NCBI GenBank assembly: GCA_002715465.1
Contig: PAYY01000031.1
Coordinates: 21,030 to 85,029, forward strand
Reading direction: 5' to 3'
DNA from: Fidelibacterota bacterium
GTDB lineage: Bacteria; Marinisomatota; Marinisomatia; Marinisomatales; S15-B10
Length of the DNA: 64,000 bases
Numbering within the stretch: the stretch's first letter is position 1; each line of letters starts with the position of its first letter. Shown in pieces: positions 57,618-64,000 of this stretch. The notes beneath the pieces were generated by a model that searched no databases, was not told the origin of the DNA, and saw only the letters and a list, made by a program, of their open reading frames with translations. Both the position numbers and the translations under genes were made by a program.

Positions 57618-57845
57618 CTACTTATGTCTATAAACAATGCGACCTCGAGTCAAATCATAAGGTGACATTTCTAGTGTCACGGTATCTCCAGGAAGAATTT
57701 TTATGAAGTATTTCCGCATTTTTCCAGAAACATAAGCAAGTACTTCATGTGCCTTGTCACCAATTTCTATTTCTACACGGAACATGGAATTAGGAAGGGC
57801 TTCTTTAATCGTACCATCAATAGTGAGTGGTTTTTCTTTTGCCAA
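57618..57845 (-). CDS. infA: Translation initiation factor IF-1
   Basis: 75-residue S1/OB-fold protein that binds the ribosomal A site during initiation. It has the typical length and motifs: [35 protein letters not shown] and [13 protein letters not shown]. It is encoded away from the ribosomal-protein cluster in this window, upstream of the methyltransferase-like gene after a 47-base gap. Confidence 0.95.
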   Translation of the reverse strand: MAKEKPLTIDGTIKEALPNSMFRVEIEIGDKAHEVLAYVSGKMRKYFIKILPGDTVTLEMSPYDLTRGRIVYRHK

Positions 57846-58002
57846 ATTGAACCTCTAGTTATTTTGTTTTTAGATTATACCTAATATTTTAATTTTTTTA
57901 GATATTCGTTATATATAATATAAACAAACTTGACTATAGGTAGAATCATATCAAGAAAGTTCACCAAACTATAAATTCCTTTGGTAGTTATGAAAAAAAT
58001 GA

Positions 58003-58026
58003 TCACTATATGAGCTTAAATAGTGA
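58003..58026. other. Inverted repeat upstream of gloA
   Basis: TCACTAT (58003-58009) and ATAGTGA (58020-58026) flank 10 bases, ending 61 bases before gloA. It could be an operator or the base of a hairpin. No further support. Confidence 0.3.
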
Positions 58027-58087
58027 TAGTTGTTTAAGACTTGCATTATAACAATTTTATAAAATAAAAAGATTAAGGATAGATATT

Positions 58088-58450
58088 ATGAAATTAGCTC
58101 ATACTATGTTACGAATTAGAGATATTGATTCTTCACTTGAATTTTATTGTGGTTTTCTGAGTTTGCATGAAGTGAGAAGAAAAGACCTAGGTGAGGAAGC
58201 AACTCTTGTGTTTCTTACAGATCATTCAGAAAACTATCATATTGAACTCACATACAATAAGGATGGGAGAGATTACACAATAGGCGATCAATTTGGGCAC
58301 CTTGCTTTTCATGTTGATGACCTAGATTCAATAATTGAGAGAGTTGAAAAAAATAATTGGTGGTACCGAAAATCAAAACCAACTGCTTCATCCAAATATA
58401 TTTTTCTTAAGGATCCAGATGGTTATGATATTGAGATTCTTGAGAAATAG
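58088..58450 (+). CDS. gloA: Lactoylglutathione lyase-like VOC metalloenzyme (glyoxalase I)
   Basis: 120 residues forming two beta-alpha-beta-beta-beta modules. The metal ligands of the GloA family align: His5 (LAHTMLRIRD), Glu53 (YHIELTYN), His71 (GHLAFHVDD) and Glu116 (GYDIEIL). It should isomerise the hemithioacetal of methylglyoxal and a thiol (glutathione or another low-molecular-weight thiol) to the lactoyl thioester. It stands alone, 74 bases before the exonuclease gene. Confidence 0.85.
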   Translation: MKLAHTMLRIRDIDSSLEFYCGFLSLHEVRRKDLGEEATLVFLTDHSENYHIELTYNKDGRDYTIGDQFGHLAFHVDDLDSIIERVEKNNWWYRKSKPTASSKYIFLKDPDGYDIEILEK

Positions 58451-58523
58451 CATATTCTATATCTTTAACTAATTTTTTCATACAAAAACTGCTATTTTAA
58501 GCTCAAATATTAAAGTTAGATAA

Positions 58524-59420
58524 ATGACATTTATATATCCATTACAAAAAGAAAATGAGAGAATAAATCTTTATAAGTATGATGGGGAAAATCTAAAACC
58601 TACAAATCAACAAATTTCTTCAAAAGATCTAACAGATCATAATTTTACAACAATATGTTTTCTGGATTTAGAGACAACTGGCACATACAAATTAGAAGAT
58701 AAAATCATTGAAATTGCTATGAAGACAGTTGTAATTGATCAAGAAACAGGAAATTTACTTTCAGTGATGGAAGAGTATGAGTCTCTTGAAGATCCTGGTG
58801 TACCCATTTCAGATAAGGCGACCCTAATTAATGGTATAACAAACGAGATGGTAATAGGAAAGAAAATCGACTGGAACAAAGTAGAGACCATGGTTAAGGC
58901 TAGCGATCTTTTGGTGGCGCATAATGCCAATTTTGACCGTGGATTTCTTGATAAGTATCTTCCAATATCGCAAGACAAAATATGGGCTTGTTCATATAAG
59001 GATATTGCTTGGTTGAGTAAAGGGTTCTCAAGTAGCAAACTAGAACTACTTTGTATTTGGCATGGCTTTTATTACGATTCTCATAGAGCAATGAATGATG
59101 TTAATTCTATGATTCATTTGATTACACATGATCATTACCCTATTGGTGAAAAACCATTATGCGAATTGATGGATAATTCGCAAAAGCCCTACTTTAAAAT
59201 TATTGCAGAGAACTTTAAATACAATCCAATACTGAAAGATAAAATCAAGTCTAATGGATATAAATGGGATGGGGATAACAAACTATGGTGGAAACGGATT
59301 GACTATAATCTTCATGATGATCTTGAAACTGAAAAAGAGTGGTTAACAGACACAATTTATGGAGATGATTTTTTAGGAAAGATTGAAGAAATCCCACTTA
59401 CTGAAAAATATAAAGAGTAA
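58524..59420 (+). CDS. DEDDh 3'-5' exonuclease (DnaQ-like)
   Basis: 298 residues. The DnaQ-type catalytic motifs are complete: FLDLETTG (Asp48, Glu50), HNANFDRGF (Asp) and HRAMNDV (His and Asp). The first 40 residues and the last 100 lie outside the nuclease domain. The C-terminal part contains NGYKWDGDNKLWWKRI, resembling small tails seen in standalone bacterial DnaQ-like exonucleases. It is probably a repair or RNA-processing nuclease rather than the replicative proofreading subunit. Confidence 0.85.
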   Translation: MTFIYPLQKENERINLYKYDGENLKPTNQQISSKDLTDHNFTTICFLDLETTGTYKLEDKIIEIAMKTVVIDQETGNLLSVMEEYESLEDPGVPISDKATLINGITNEMVIGKKIDWNKVETMVKASDLLVAHNANFDRGFLDKYLPISQDKIWACSYKDIAWLSKGFSSSKLELLCIWHGFYYDSHRAMNDVNSMIHLITHDHYPIGEKPLCELMDNSQKPYFKIIAENFKYNPILKDKIKSNGYKWDGDNKLWWKRIDYNLHDDLETEKEWLTDTIYGDDFLGKIEEIPLTEKYKE

Positions 59421-59465
59421 TTTTTATTCTATAATTGGTTGTTTGGGTTTTCATAAAATGAGATA

Positions 59466-59494
59466 AAAGGCCTGAATCAAGAATCAGCTTTTTT
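59466..59494 (+). terminator. Probable terminator after the exonuclease gene
   Basis: AAAAGGCCTGA and TCAGCTTTT can pair around a short loop (two bases bulged) and end in six T. It faces the terminator of the opposite-strand tRNA. Confidence 0.5.
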
Positions 59495-59514
59495 GTTTAT
59501 TACATATAGGGATA

Positions 59515-59560
59515 AAAAGTAAAAACCCACTTTCTCATTAAGAGAGCGGGTTTTACTTTT
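59515..59560 (-). terminator. Terminator of the tRNA-Asp transcript
   Basis: On the minus strand AAAACCC and GGGTTTT, with an inner CTCTC/GAGAA-like pairing, form a hairpin followed by T-rich sequence, just after the tRNA. Confidence 0.7.
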
Positions 59561-59565
59561 TGAAG

Positions 59566-59639
<74 letters not shown>

Positions 59640-59665
59640 AATACTAATAATAATCCAAGTTAATA

Positions 59666-59893
59666 TTAGCTCTTCTTGTCTTTCCAGAAAAGAGACAACG
59701 GAACAATTATAAGGTATCCAGTAAAGAGCATGATTGGCGCAAGGGTTAGTGACTGGAAACTATTCACTTCACCGGCAGCCATAATCATATAACCAGTAAT
59801 AATTAGGAATAGTCCTATGGCAAAAAGAATATAATTTATTTTGCCAAACGGCCATCCTTTAAATAGTTGAATTTCTGGTTTATTCAATTTCAT
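59666..59893 (-). CDS. DUF3098 small membrane protein
   Basis: 75 residues with two membrane helices. The pattern WPFGKINYILFAIGLFLIITGY near the start is the DUF3098 signature, a family common in Bacteroidetes and relatives. No function is known. It sits 26 bases upstream of tRNA-Asp on the same strand, so the two may share a promoter, and it is divergent from mltG. Confidence 0.85.
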   Translation of the reverse strand: MKLNKPEIQLFKGWPFGKINYILFAIGLFLIITGYMIMAAGEVNSFQSLTLAPIMLFTGYLIIVPLSLFWKDKKS

Positions 59894-59971
59894 TGAAATT
59901 ATAATATCGAATATACAAAGGAGATGAAGCGCTGATCAATGCTAATTTGTTTTATAAAAACCTTTTTTTAA

Positions 59972-61048
59972 ATGGACTCAGAAGAGTTAGATTTGCCCCC
60001 GAATTTCATGTCACAAACAAACTACTCTAGAACGGGCAGAATTTTGGGATTTATCCTGTCGCTTCTTGTCCTTTTCGGCGTCTCATTTTATTCTTTAATA
60101 GTTTTTTGGCCCCTGCCAGAATTAGCATCTCCATTAACAATTAAAGTTGAAAAAGGTGCATCTTTAAAAGAGATAGGGGAGGATTTAAAAGAAAAGAAAG
60201 TGATCAATGATTCTCAAACTTTTGTCCTCGCAGCAAGAATTATGGGTCATGAAACATCTATTCGGGCGGGTCTTTTTTCATTGTCTGATTTACGATCAAA
60301 CTATCATATTGTGCAACAGTTGGTCAACGGAACACCTGTTTTGAAAAAGATTACTATACCAGAAGGTATGAGAAAAGAGCAAATTGCTACTGCATTTCAA
60401 GATGCATTGGGATTAGATAGGAGAGTTTTTATTTCTCTTTGTGAGGATAAGAAATTTATCCAGTCCCTTGGCCTTCAAGTATCATCATTGGAGGGTTTTC
60501 TTTTTCCTAACACATATCATTTTCATGAAAATGAAACGTCTATTCGAATTATTCAAACTATGGTTTTGGAATACCAGAAACTATTTAATAATGAATTAAA
60601 ACTCCGTCTTTCTGATTTCGGACTAACTGAGCTAGAAATGGTAACATTAGCCTCAATTATTGAGGGAGAAGCCATTTATGATAGTGAGAGGCCTTTGATA
60701 AGCTCTGTTTATCACAACCGCTTAAAAAAGGGAATGAGACTTCAGGCTGATCCTACTATTCAATTTATTATTGATGATGGACCTCGCCGGTTATTAAAAA
60801 AGGATCTTAAAATTCAGTCTCCTTACAATACCTATAAAATTTATGGTCTTCCTCCAGGGCCAATAAATAGTCCTGGTAGAGAATCTCTACTAGCCGCTCT
60901 TTTACCAGTGGATGCTGATTTTCTTTTTTTCGTAGCTAATGGAGAAGGATACCATACATTTAGTAAAACAGAGAAAGAGCATAATATCGCAAAGAAAAAA
61001 TTTCAACGCTATCGTAAGAGTTTGAAGCGTCAACAAGCTAAAAAGTAA
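59972..61048 (+). CDS. mltG: Endolytic peptidoglycan transglycosylase MltG
   Basis: Cuts nascent glycan strands inside the chain and sets their length. It has 358 residues: one N-terminal membrane helix (about 24-44), a LysM-like segment (about 55-95), then the YceG domain. The catalytic Glu lies in ASIIEGEA near residue 231, followed by VYHNRLKKGMRLQADPT and YNTYKIYGLPPGPINSPG. It is followed after 19 bases by the helicase gene. Confidence 0.95.
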   Translation: MDSEELDLPPNFMSQTNYSRTGRILGFILSLLVLFGVSFYSLIVFWPLPELASPLTIKVEKGASLKEIGEDLKEKKVINDSQTFVLAARIMGHETSIRAGLFSLSDLRSNYHIVQQLVNGTPVLKKITIPEGMRKEQIATAFQDALGLDRRVFISLCEDKKFIQSLGLQVSSLEGFLFPNTYHFHENETSIRIIQTMVLEYQKLFNNELKLRLSDFGLTELEMVTLASIIEGEAIYDSERPLISSVYHNRLKKGMRLQADPTIQFIIDDGPRRLLKKDLKIQSPYNTYKIYGLPPGPINSPGRESLLAALLPVDADFLFFVANGEGYHTFSKTEKEHNIAKKKFQRYRKSLKRQQAKK

Positions 61049-61067
61049 AGTAACGAGAGATTAAGCT

Positions 61068-63236
61068 ATGAAAATGGATCTAAATGATGTTCAAAAAAAG
61101 GCTGTAGAAGCGATAGAAAACCCTGTACTTATTTTTGCTGGTGCTGGTACAGGTAAGACTAGAGTTTTGACCCATAAGATTGCTTATCTTGTGCAAGAAA
61201 AGGGATATAAGCCTGAAGATATTCTTGCTGTTACTTTTACAAATAAAGCCGCGGAAGAAATGAGGAATAGAATTCATTCAATCTTGGGTAATAAATCTAC
61301 TTTTCTGAACATTGGAACCTTCCATTCAATATGTGCTAGACTTCTTAGAAAAGAGATAACAGCTTTAGGATATAACAGTGATTTTGCTATCTATGATACT
61401 GCTGATCAGGATATGCTAATTAAATCACTAATTAATAGTATGAATTTGAAAACTGATGGTATTTCTCCTACTGCATACCGTTCTAGTTTAAGTTTATATA
61501 AATGCAAACTAGAGGATCCTGAGAATTTAGCCATTAATGCTTCTACTCCATTTGAAAAAGTATTAGCTCGCCTTTACCCCGCCTATGTAAAATCTTTGAG
61601 AGAAAACAATGCTGTAGATTTTGGAGATTTAATTCTTTTCCCTTTAATGATATTCAATAATAATCCAAAAATATTGGAAAAGTACCAAAACAAATTTAAA
61701 TATGTCCTTGTGGATGAATATCAGGATACAAATCAACCACAATTTGAGTTAGTAAAACTACTTTCTGATTTACATAAACGAATTAGTGTTGTTGGAGATG
61801 ATGATCAATCAATTTATGGTTGGCGTGGAGCTGATATTTCAAATATTTTAGAATTTGAGAAAGCTTTCCCTGATTGTGAGGTATTCAAGCTCGAACAGAA
61901 TTATCGTTCTACAGGTACTATTTTGTCTGTTGCTGGGGCGGTCGTAAGTAATAATGAATACCGTGCGGATAAAGAATTATGGACTCAAGGTGATGAAGGT
62001 GAAAAAGTTGGTTTAATGGAAACTTTTGATGAAATGGAAGAAACTGACGGTGTACTTGAGTTAATTCAGCAGGAGATTCAACAAAAGAAAAGAACATTTA
62101 AAGACTTTGTTATTCTTTACCGAACTAATGCTCAGAGCCGTGCATTAGAAGAAGGTCTTAGACGAAAAGGTATCGCCTATAATATTGTTGGTGGTATGAA
62201 GTTTTATGAGCGTAAAGAAGTAAAGGATCTTCTTGCTTATCTGAGAGTCTTGGTGAATCCTGTTGATTCCATAAGTCTTAAACGTGTAATTAATTTTCCT
62301 CCCCGAGGTATTGGAGCTAAAACGGTTGAGAAGTGTGAAGCTTTAGCTGAAGAAAAACAGTTGCATTTGCTTGAGGTTCTTCAATGTCCAGAAGAGATGG
62401 GTTTGAAAGGGAAGCAGGCTGCCGGTCTTATTGAATTTTATCATCTGATAGGAAAATATAGAGAATTAAAAGATAAGTTTGACGCCTCAGAGTTATCTTC
62501 CGTTCTTGTAGATGAGCTTGGTCTAATAAACTATTTTAAGGATCAGGGAACTGAAGAAGCAACAGATCGTCTTCAGAATATTCAGGAACTATTGAATAGT
62601 ATTGATCAGTTTTGCAAGCAAAATGAGGATGCTTCTATAAGAAATTTCCTTGAAGATATTTCACTTTTGACTGCTATTGATACTTGGAATGATAGTTCTA
62701 ATCAAGTTACTCTCATGACTCTACATAGTGCTAAAGGTCTGGAGTTCCCTGTAGTTTTTATAACTGGTTTAGAGGATGGCCTTTTTCCCATATCTAGGGC
62801 AATCGATGATCCAAAACAATTGGAAGAAGAGAGAAGACTTTTTTATGTAGGTATAACTAGGGCAAGGGAAAAAGCATATTTACATTATGCTCCTAATCGC
62901 AGGCGATCAAGTGGAGCGGTTGGTTTTGGTCAACCCTCTAGGTTTCTTCACGAAATTCCAGACAAATATTTAGATAGAATTAATTTTCATTCCGCGCTTA
63001 CTCGTAGGCTTGTAAAGGACAAGAAGTCAGATAAATATAAGCTGAAGCATGTGCGTACCATTACTTCATTTAATGAATTTGGTAGAGGAGATAAAGTTGA
63101 GCACCCAATTTTTGGAAAGGGTATGATTTTAGCTGTAGAAGGAGCGGGAGATAATCAAAAGATTACTGTGGTGTTTCAGGGAAACGTTGAGAAAAAACTA
63201 ATCGGAAAATATGCGAATCTCAAGCCTTTATCTTAA
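61068..63236 (+). CDS. pcrA: UvrD/PcrA-type DNA helicase
   Basis: Superfamily 1 3'-5' helicase of repair and replication restart, 722 residues. Motif I AGAGTGKT is at 24-31, with Walker B DEYQDTN, motif III GDDDQSIYGWRGAD, and motifs V and VI TLHSAKGLEF and LFYVGITRAREKAYLHY. The C-terminal Tudor-like segment (GDKVEHPIFGKGMI) is the RNA-polymerase-binding type found in PcrA and UvrD. Length is standard. Confidence 0.95.
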   Translation: MKMDLNDVQKKAVEAIENPVLIFAGAGTGKTRVLTHKIAYLVQEKGYKPEDILAVTFTNKAAEEMRNRIHSILGNKSTFLNIGTFHSICARLLRKEITALGYNSDFAIYDTADQDMLIKSLINSMNLKTDGISPTAYRSSLSLYKCKLEDPENLAINASTPFEKVLARLYPAYVKSLRENNAVDFGDLILFPLMIFNNNPKILEKYQNKFKYVLVDEYQDTNQPQFELVKLLSDLHKRISVVGDDDQSIYGWRGADISNILEFEKAFPDCEVFKLEQNYRSTGTILSVAGAVVSNNEYRADKELWTQGDEGEKVGLMETFDEMEETDGVLELIQQEIQQKKRTFKDFVILYRTNAQSRALEEGLRRKGIAYNIVGGMKFYERKEVKDLLAYLRVLVNPVDSISLKRVINFPPRGIGAKTVEKCEALAEEKQLHLLEVLQCPEEMGLKGKQAAGLIEFYHLIGKYRELKDKFDASELSSVLVDELGLINYFKDQGTEEATDRLQNIQELLNSIDQFCKQNEDASIRNFLEDISLLTAIDTWNDSSNQVTLMTLHSAKGLEFPVVFITGLEDGLFPISRAIDDPKQLEEERRLFYVGITRAREKAYLHYAPNRRRSSGAVGFGQPSRFLHEIPDKYLDRINFHSALTRRLVKDKKSDKYKLKHVRTITSFNEFGRGDKVEHPIFGKGMILAVEGAGDNQKITVVFQGNVEKKLIGKYANLKPLS

Positions 63237-63277
63237 CTGATTATTAATTATATTAATTTATTTTCTTAAATTGAGAA

Positions 63278-63292
63278 TGAGAATGAATCTCA
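63278..63292. promoter_or_regulatory. Fur-type 7-1-7 operator upstream of fur, copy 3
   Basis: TGAGAATGAATCTCA, with a further GAGAAT half-site overlapping on its left, making GAGAAT-GAGAAT-G-AATCTC (63273-63291). That is the hexamer layout of the classical Fur box (GATAAT-GATAAT-C-ATTATC) with G/C at one position. It ends 6 bases before the fur ATG, consistent with autoregulation. Confidence 0.7.
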
Positions 63293-63298
63293 AATGAG

Positions 63299-63754
63299 AT
63301 GGTTATGACAGATTCTGAACTAAAAAAATTCAAAAACATTCTAAAAGACGAAAATCTGAAAATGACTCCTCAACGTGTAGAAGTTTTTAGACAAGTTTGT
63401 GATTCAAATGAGCACCAAGAGTCCGAAGAGATTTTTATTTCACTTCGAAAGAGAGATGTTAATATTTCAAGAGCTACTGTCTACCGTACAATGGATATTT
63501 TATACCAGTATGATTTGGTTCAAAGAATGGATATAGGAGATGGTAAGTGGAGATATGAACACTGGCTTGATTACAATCAGCATGATCATCTGATTTGTAT
63601 TCGCTGTGGAACAATTGTTGAATTCCTTAACACCCAAATGGAAGAAATTCAGAATAATGTAGCTAAAAAATTTGATTATGAGCTTATTAGGCATGTTCAT
63701 CAACTTTTTGGATTGTGCAAGCAGTGTAGGAAAACGCCTGTTTCCGTACACTGA
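63299..63754 (+). CDS. fur: Ferric uptake regulator family protein (Fur)
   Basis: 151 residues. The winged helix at about 20-85 (MTPQRVEVF, then ISRATVYRTMDIL) is followed by the metal-binding dimerisation domain: HDHLICIRCG (His95, His97, Cys100, Cys103), RHVHQLFGLCKQC (His132, His134, Cys140, Cys143). Both CxxC zinc pairs are intact. HDHLICIRCG and the operator shared with an iron receptor operon favour true Fur over PerR or Zur, though metal choice cannot be proven from sequence. ATG at 63299 or 63305. Confidence 0.93.
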   Translation: MVMTDSELKKFKNILKDENLKMTPQRVEVFRQVCDSNEHQESEEIFISLRKRDVNISRATVYRTMDILYQYDLVQRMDIGDGKWRYEHWLDYNQHDHLICIRCGTIVEFLNTQMEEIQNNVAKKFDYELIRHVHQLFGLCKQCRKTPVSVH

Positions 63755-63919
63755 CTAATCAGAATTTCCTCGTTATTTTAGTTGTCTTTTACCTGCTTTT
63801 GCTCATAATAATTATCTTAAAGTGGAAAACTTAAAATTAGTAAACCTGATTATTAGTAAGTGGATTTAAGTAACTCTGTCATAGCTTATCCAAACCCAAA
63901 TAATTAAAATGATAATAAC

Positions 63920-64000
63920 ATGAAAATAAAACTTCCTATGCTTAGCCTATTATTGCTTTTAATGATTTCGACAATTAATGCAAATAAGAGTGATGTAATA
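63920..64000 (+). CDS. Exported protein, N-terminal fragment (3' end outside the window)
   Basis: The last 81 bases open a frame with ATG at 63920 that encodes a basic start, a Leu-rich hydrophobic run and a likely signal-peptidase site (TINANKSD). It continues beyond the window, so no family can be given. It lies 165 bases after fur and may be regulated by it. An AATGATAATAAC stretch just upstream resembles a half Fur box but is not symmetrical. Confidence 0.6.
   Translation, partial: MKIKLPMLSLLLLLMISTINANKSDVI

Overview
The window is a low-G+C chromosomal segment, dense with genes, from a Gram-negative diderm. Several features point to the Fibrobacteres-Chlorobi-Bacteroidetes side of the tree, and a marine Marinimicrobia (SAR406)-like lineage is my best guess. 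These are TonB-dependent receptors with N-terminal carboxypeptidase-like domains, a DUF3098 protein, a DUF4856-like lipoprotein, a bactofilin, many small lipoproteins, and a cysteine-rich ferrochelatase insert. No rRNA or marker tree is available here, so the phylum is inference. I see no phage, insertion sequence, CRISPR array or rRNA. There is one tRNA (Asp). Several genes appear to start with TTG.

Layout. 0-4 kb: end of an M20 peptidase, an Omp85-like protein, plsY, a DUF502 protein and ogt. 4-11.5 kb: secF and secD, a heme-type TonB receptor and an M3 peptidase. 11.7-21.6 kb: a long, tightly packed plus-strand unit holding parA, parB, an M23 peptidase, a bactofilin, two small subunit-I-like membrane proteins and the full F-type ATP synthase set (atpBEFHAGDC). 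aspS follows. 23.5-28.3 kb: minus-strand msrC and a beta-oxidation operon (thiolase, TrhA-type membrane protein, 3-hydroxyacyl-CoA dehydrogenase/enoyl-CoA hydratase fusion). 28.3-41.2 kb: an iron-themed accessory region with a structured intergenic transcript candidate, TetR plus TonB receptor plus lipoprotein, ferritin, a small lipoprotein plus FecA-like receptor plus DUF4856-like lipoprotein, a very A+T-rich glycosyltransferase/flavoprotein pair, ferrochelatase and a DUF454 protein. 41.3-54.7 kb: catabolic genes on the minus strand (tandem amidohydrolases, a HyuA-HyuB fusion, half of an indoleamine dioxygenase, a cyclase, an Nramp-like transporter) and a plus-strand cytochrome c peroxidase/beta-helix fusion. 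54.8-64 kb: another TonB receptor, an exported methyltransferase-like lipoprotein, infA, gloA, an exonuclease, tRNA-Asp, mltG, a UvrD/PcrA helicase, fur, and the start of an exported protein.

The most interesting signal is regulatory. The same 7-1-7 operator, TGAGA-N5-TCTCA, lies in front of fur, at the start of the FecA-like operon, and in the 532-base gap upstream of the TetR/TonB operon. At the last two sites it sits at the predicted transcription start. There it is accompanied by an identical 13-base palindrome, GACTAAAATAGTC, about 52 bases upstream with almost identical spacing. At the gap site the predicted transcript has no sizeable ORF but folds into nested stems and ends near a strong G+C hairpin. 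This makes it a candidate iron-controlled small RNA or leader. A second lead is the junction of a cyclase and an indoleamine 2,3-dioxygenase lacking its first half.
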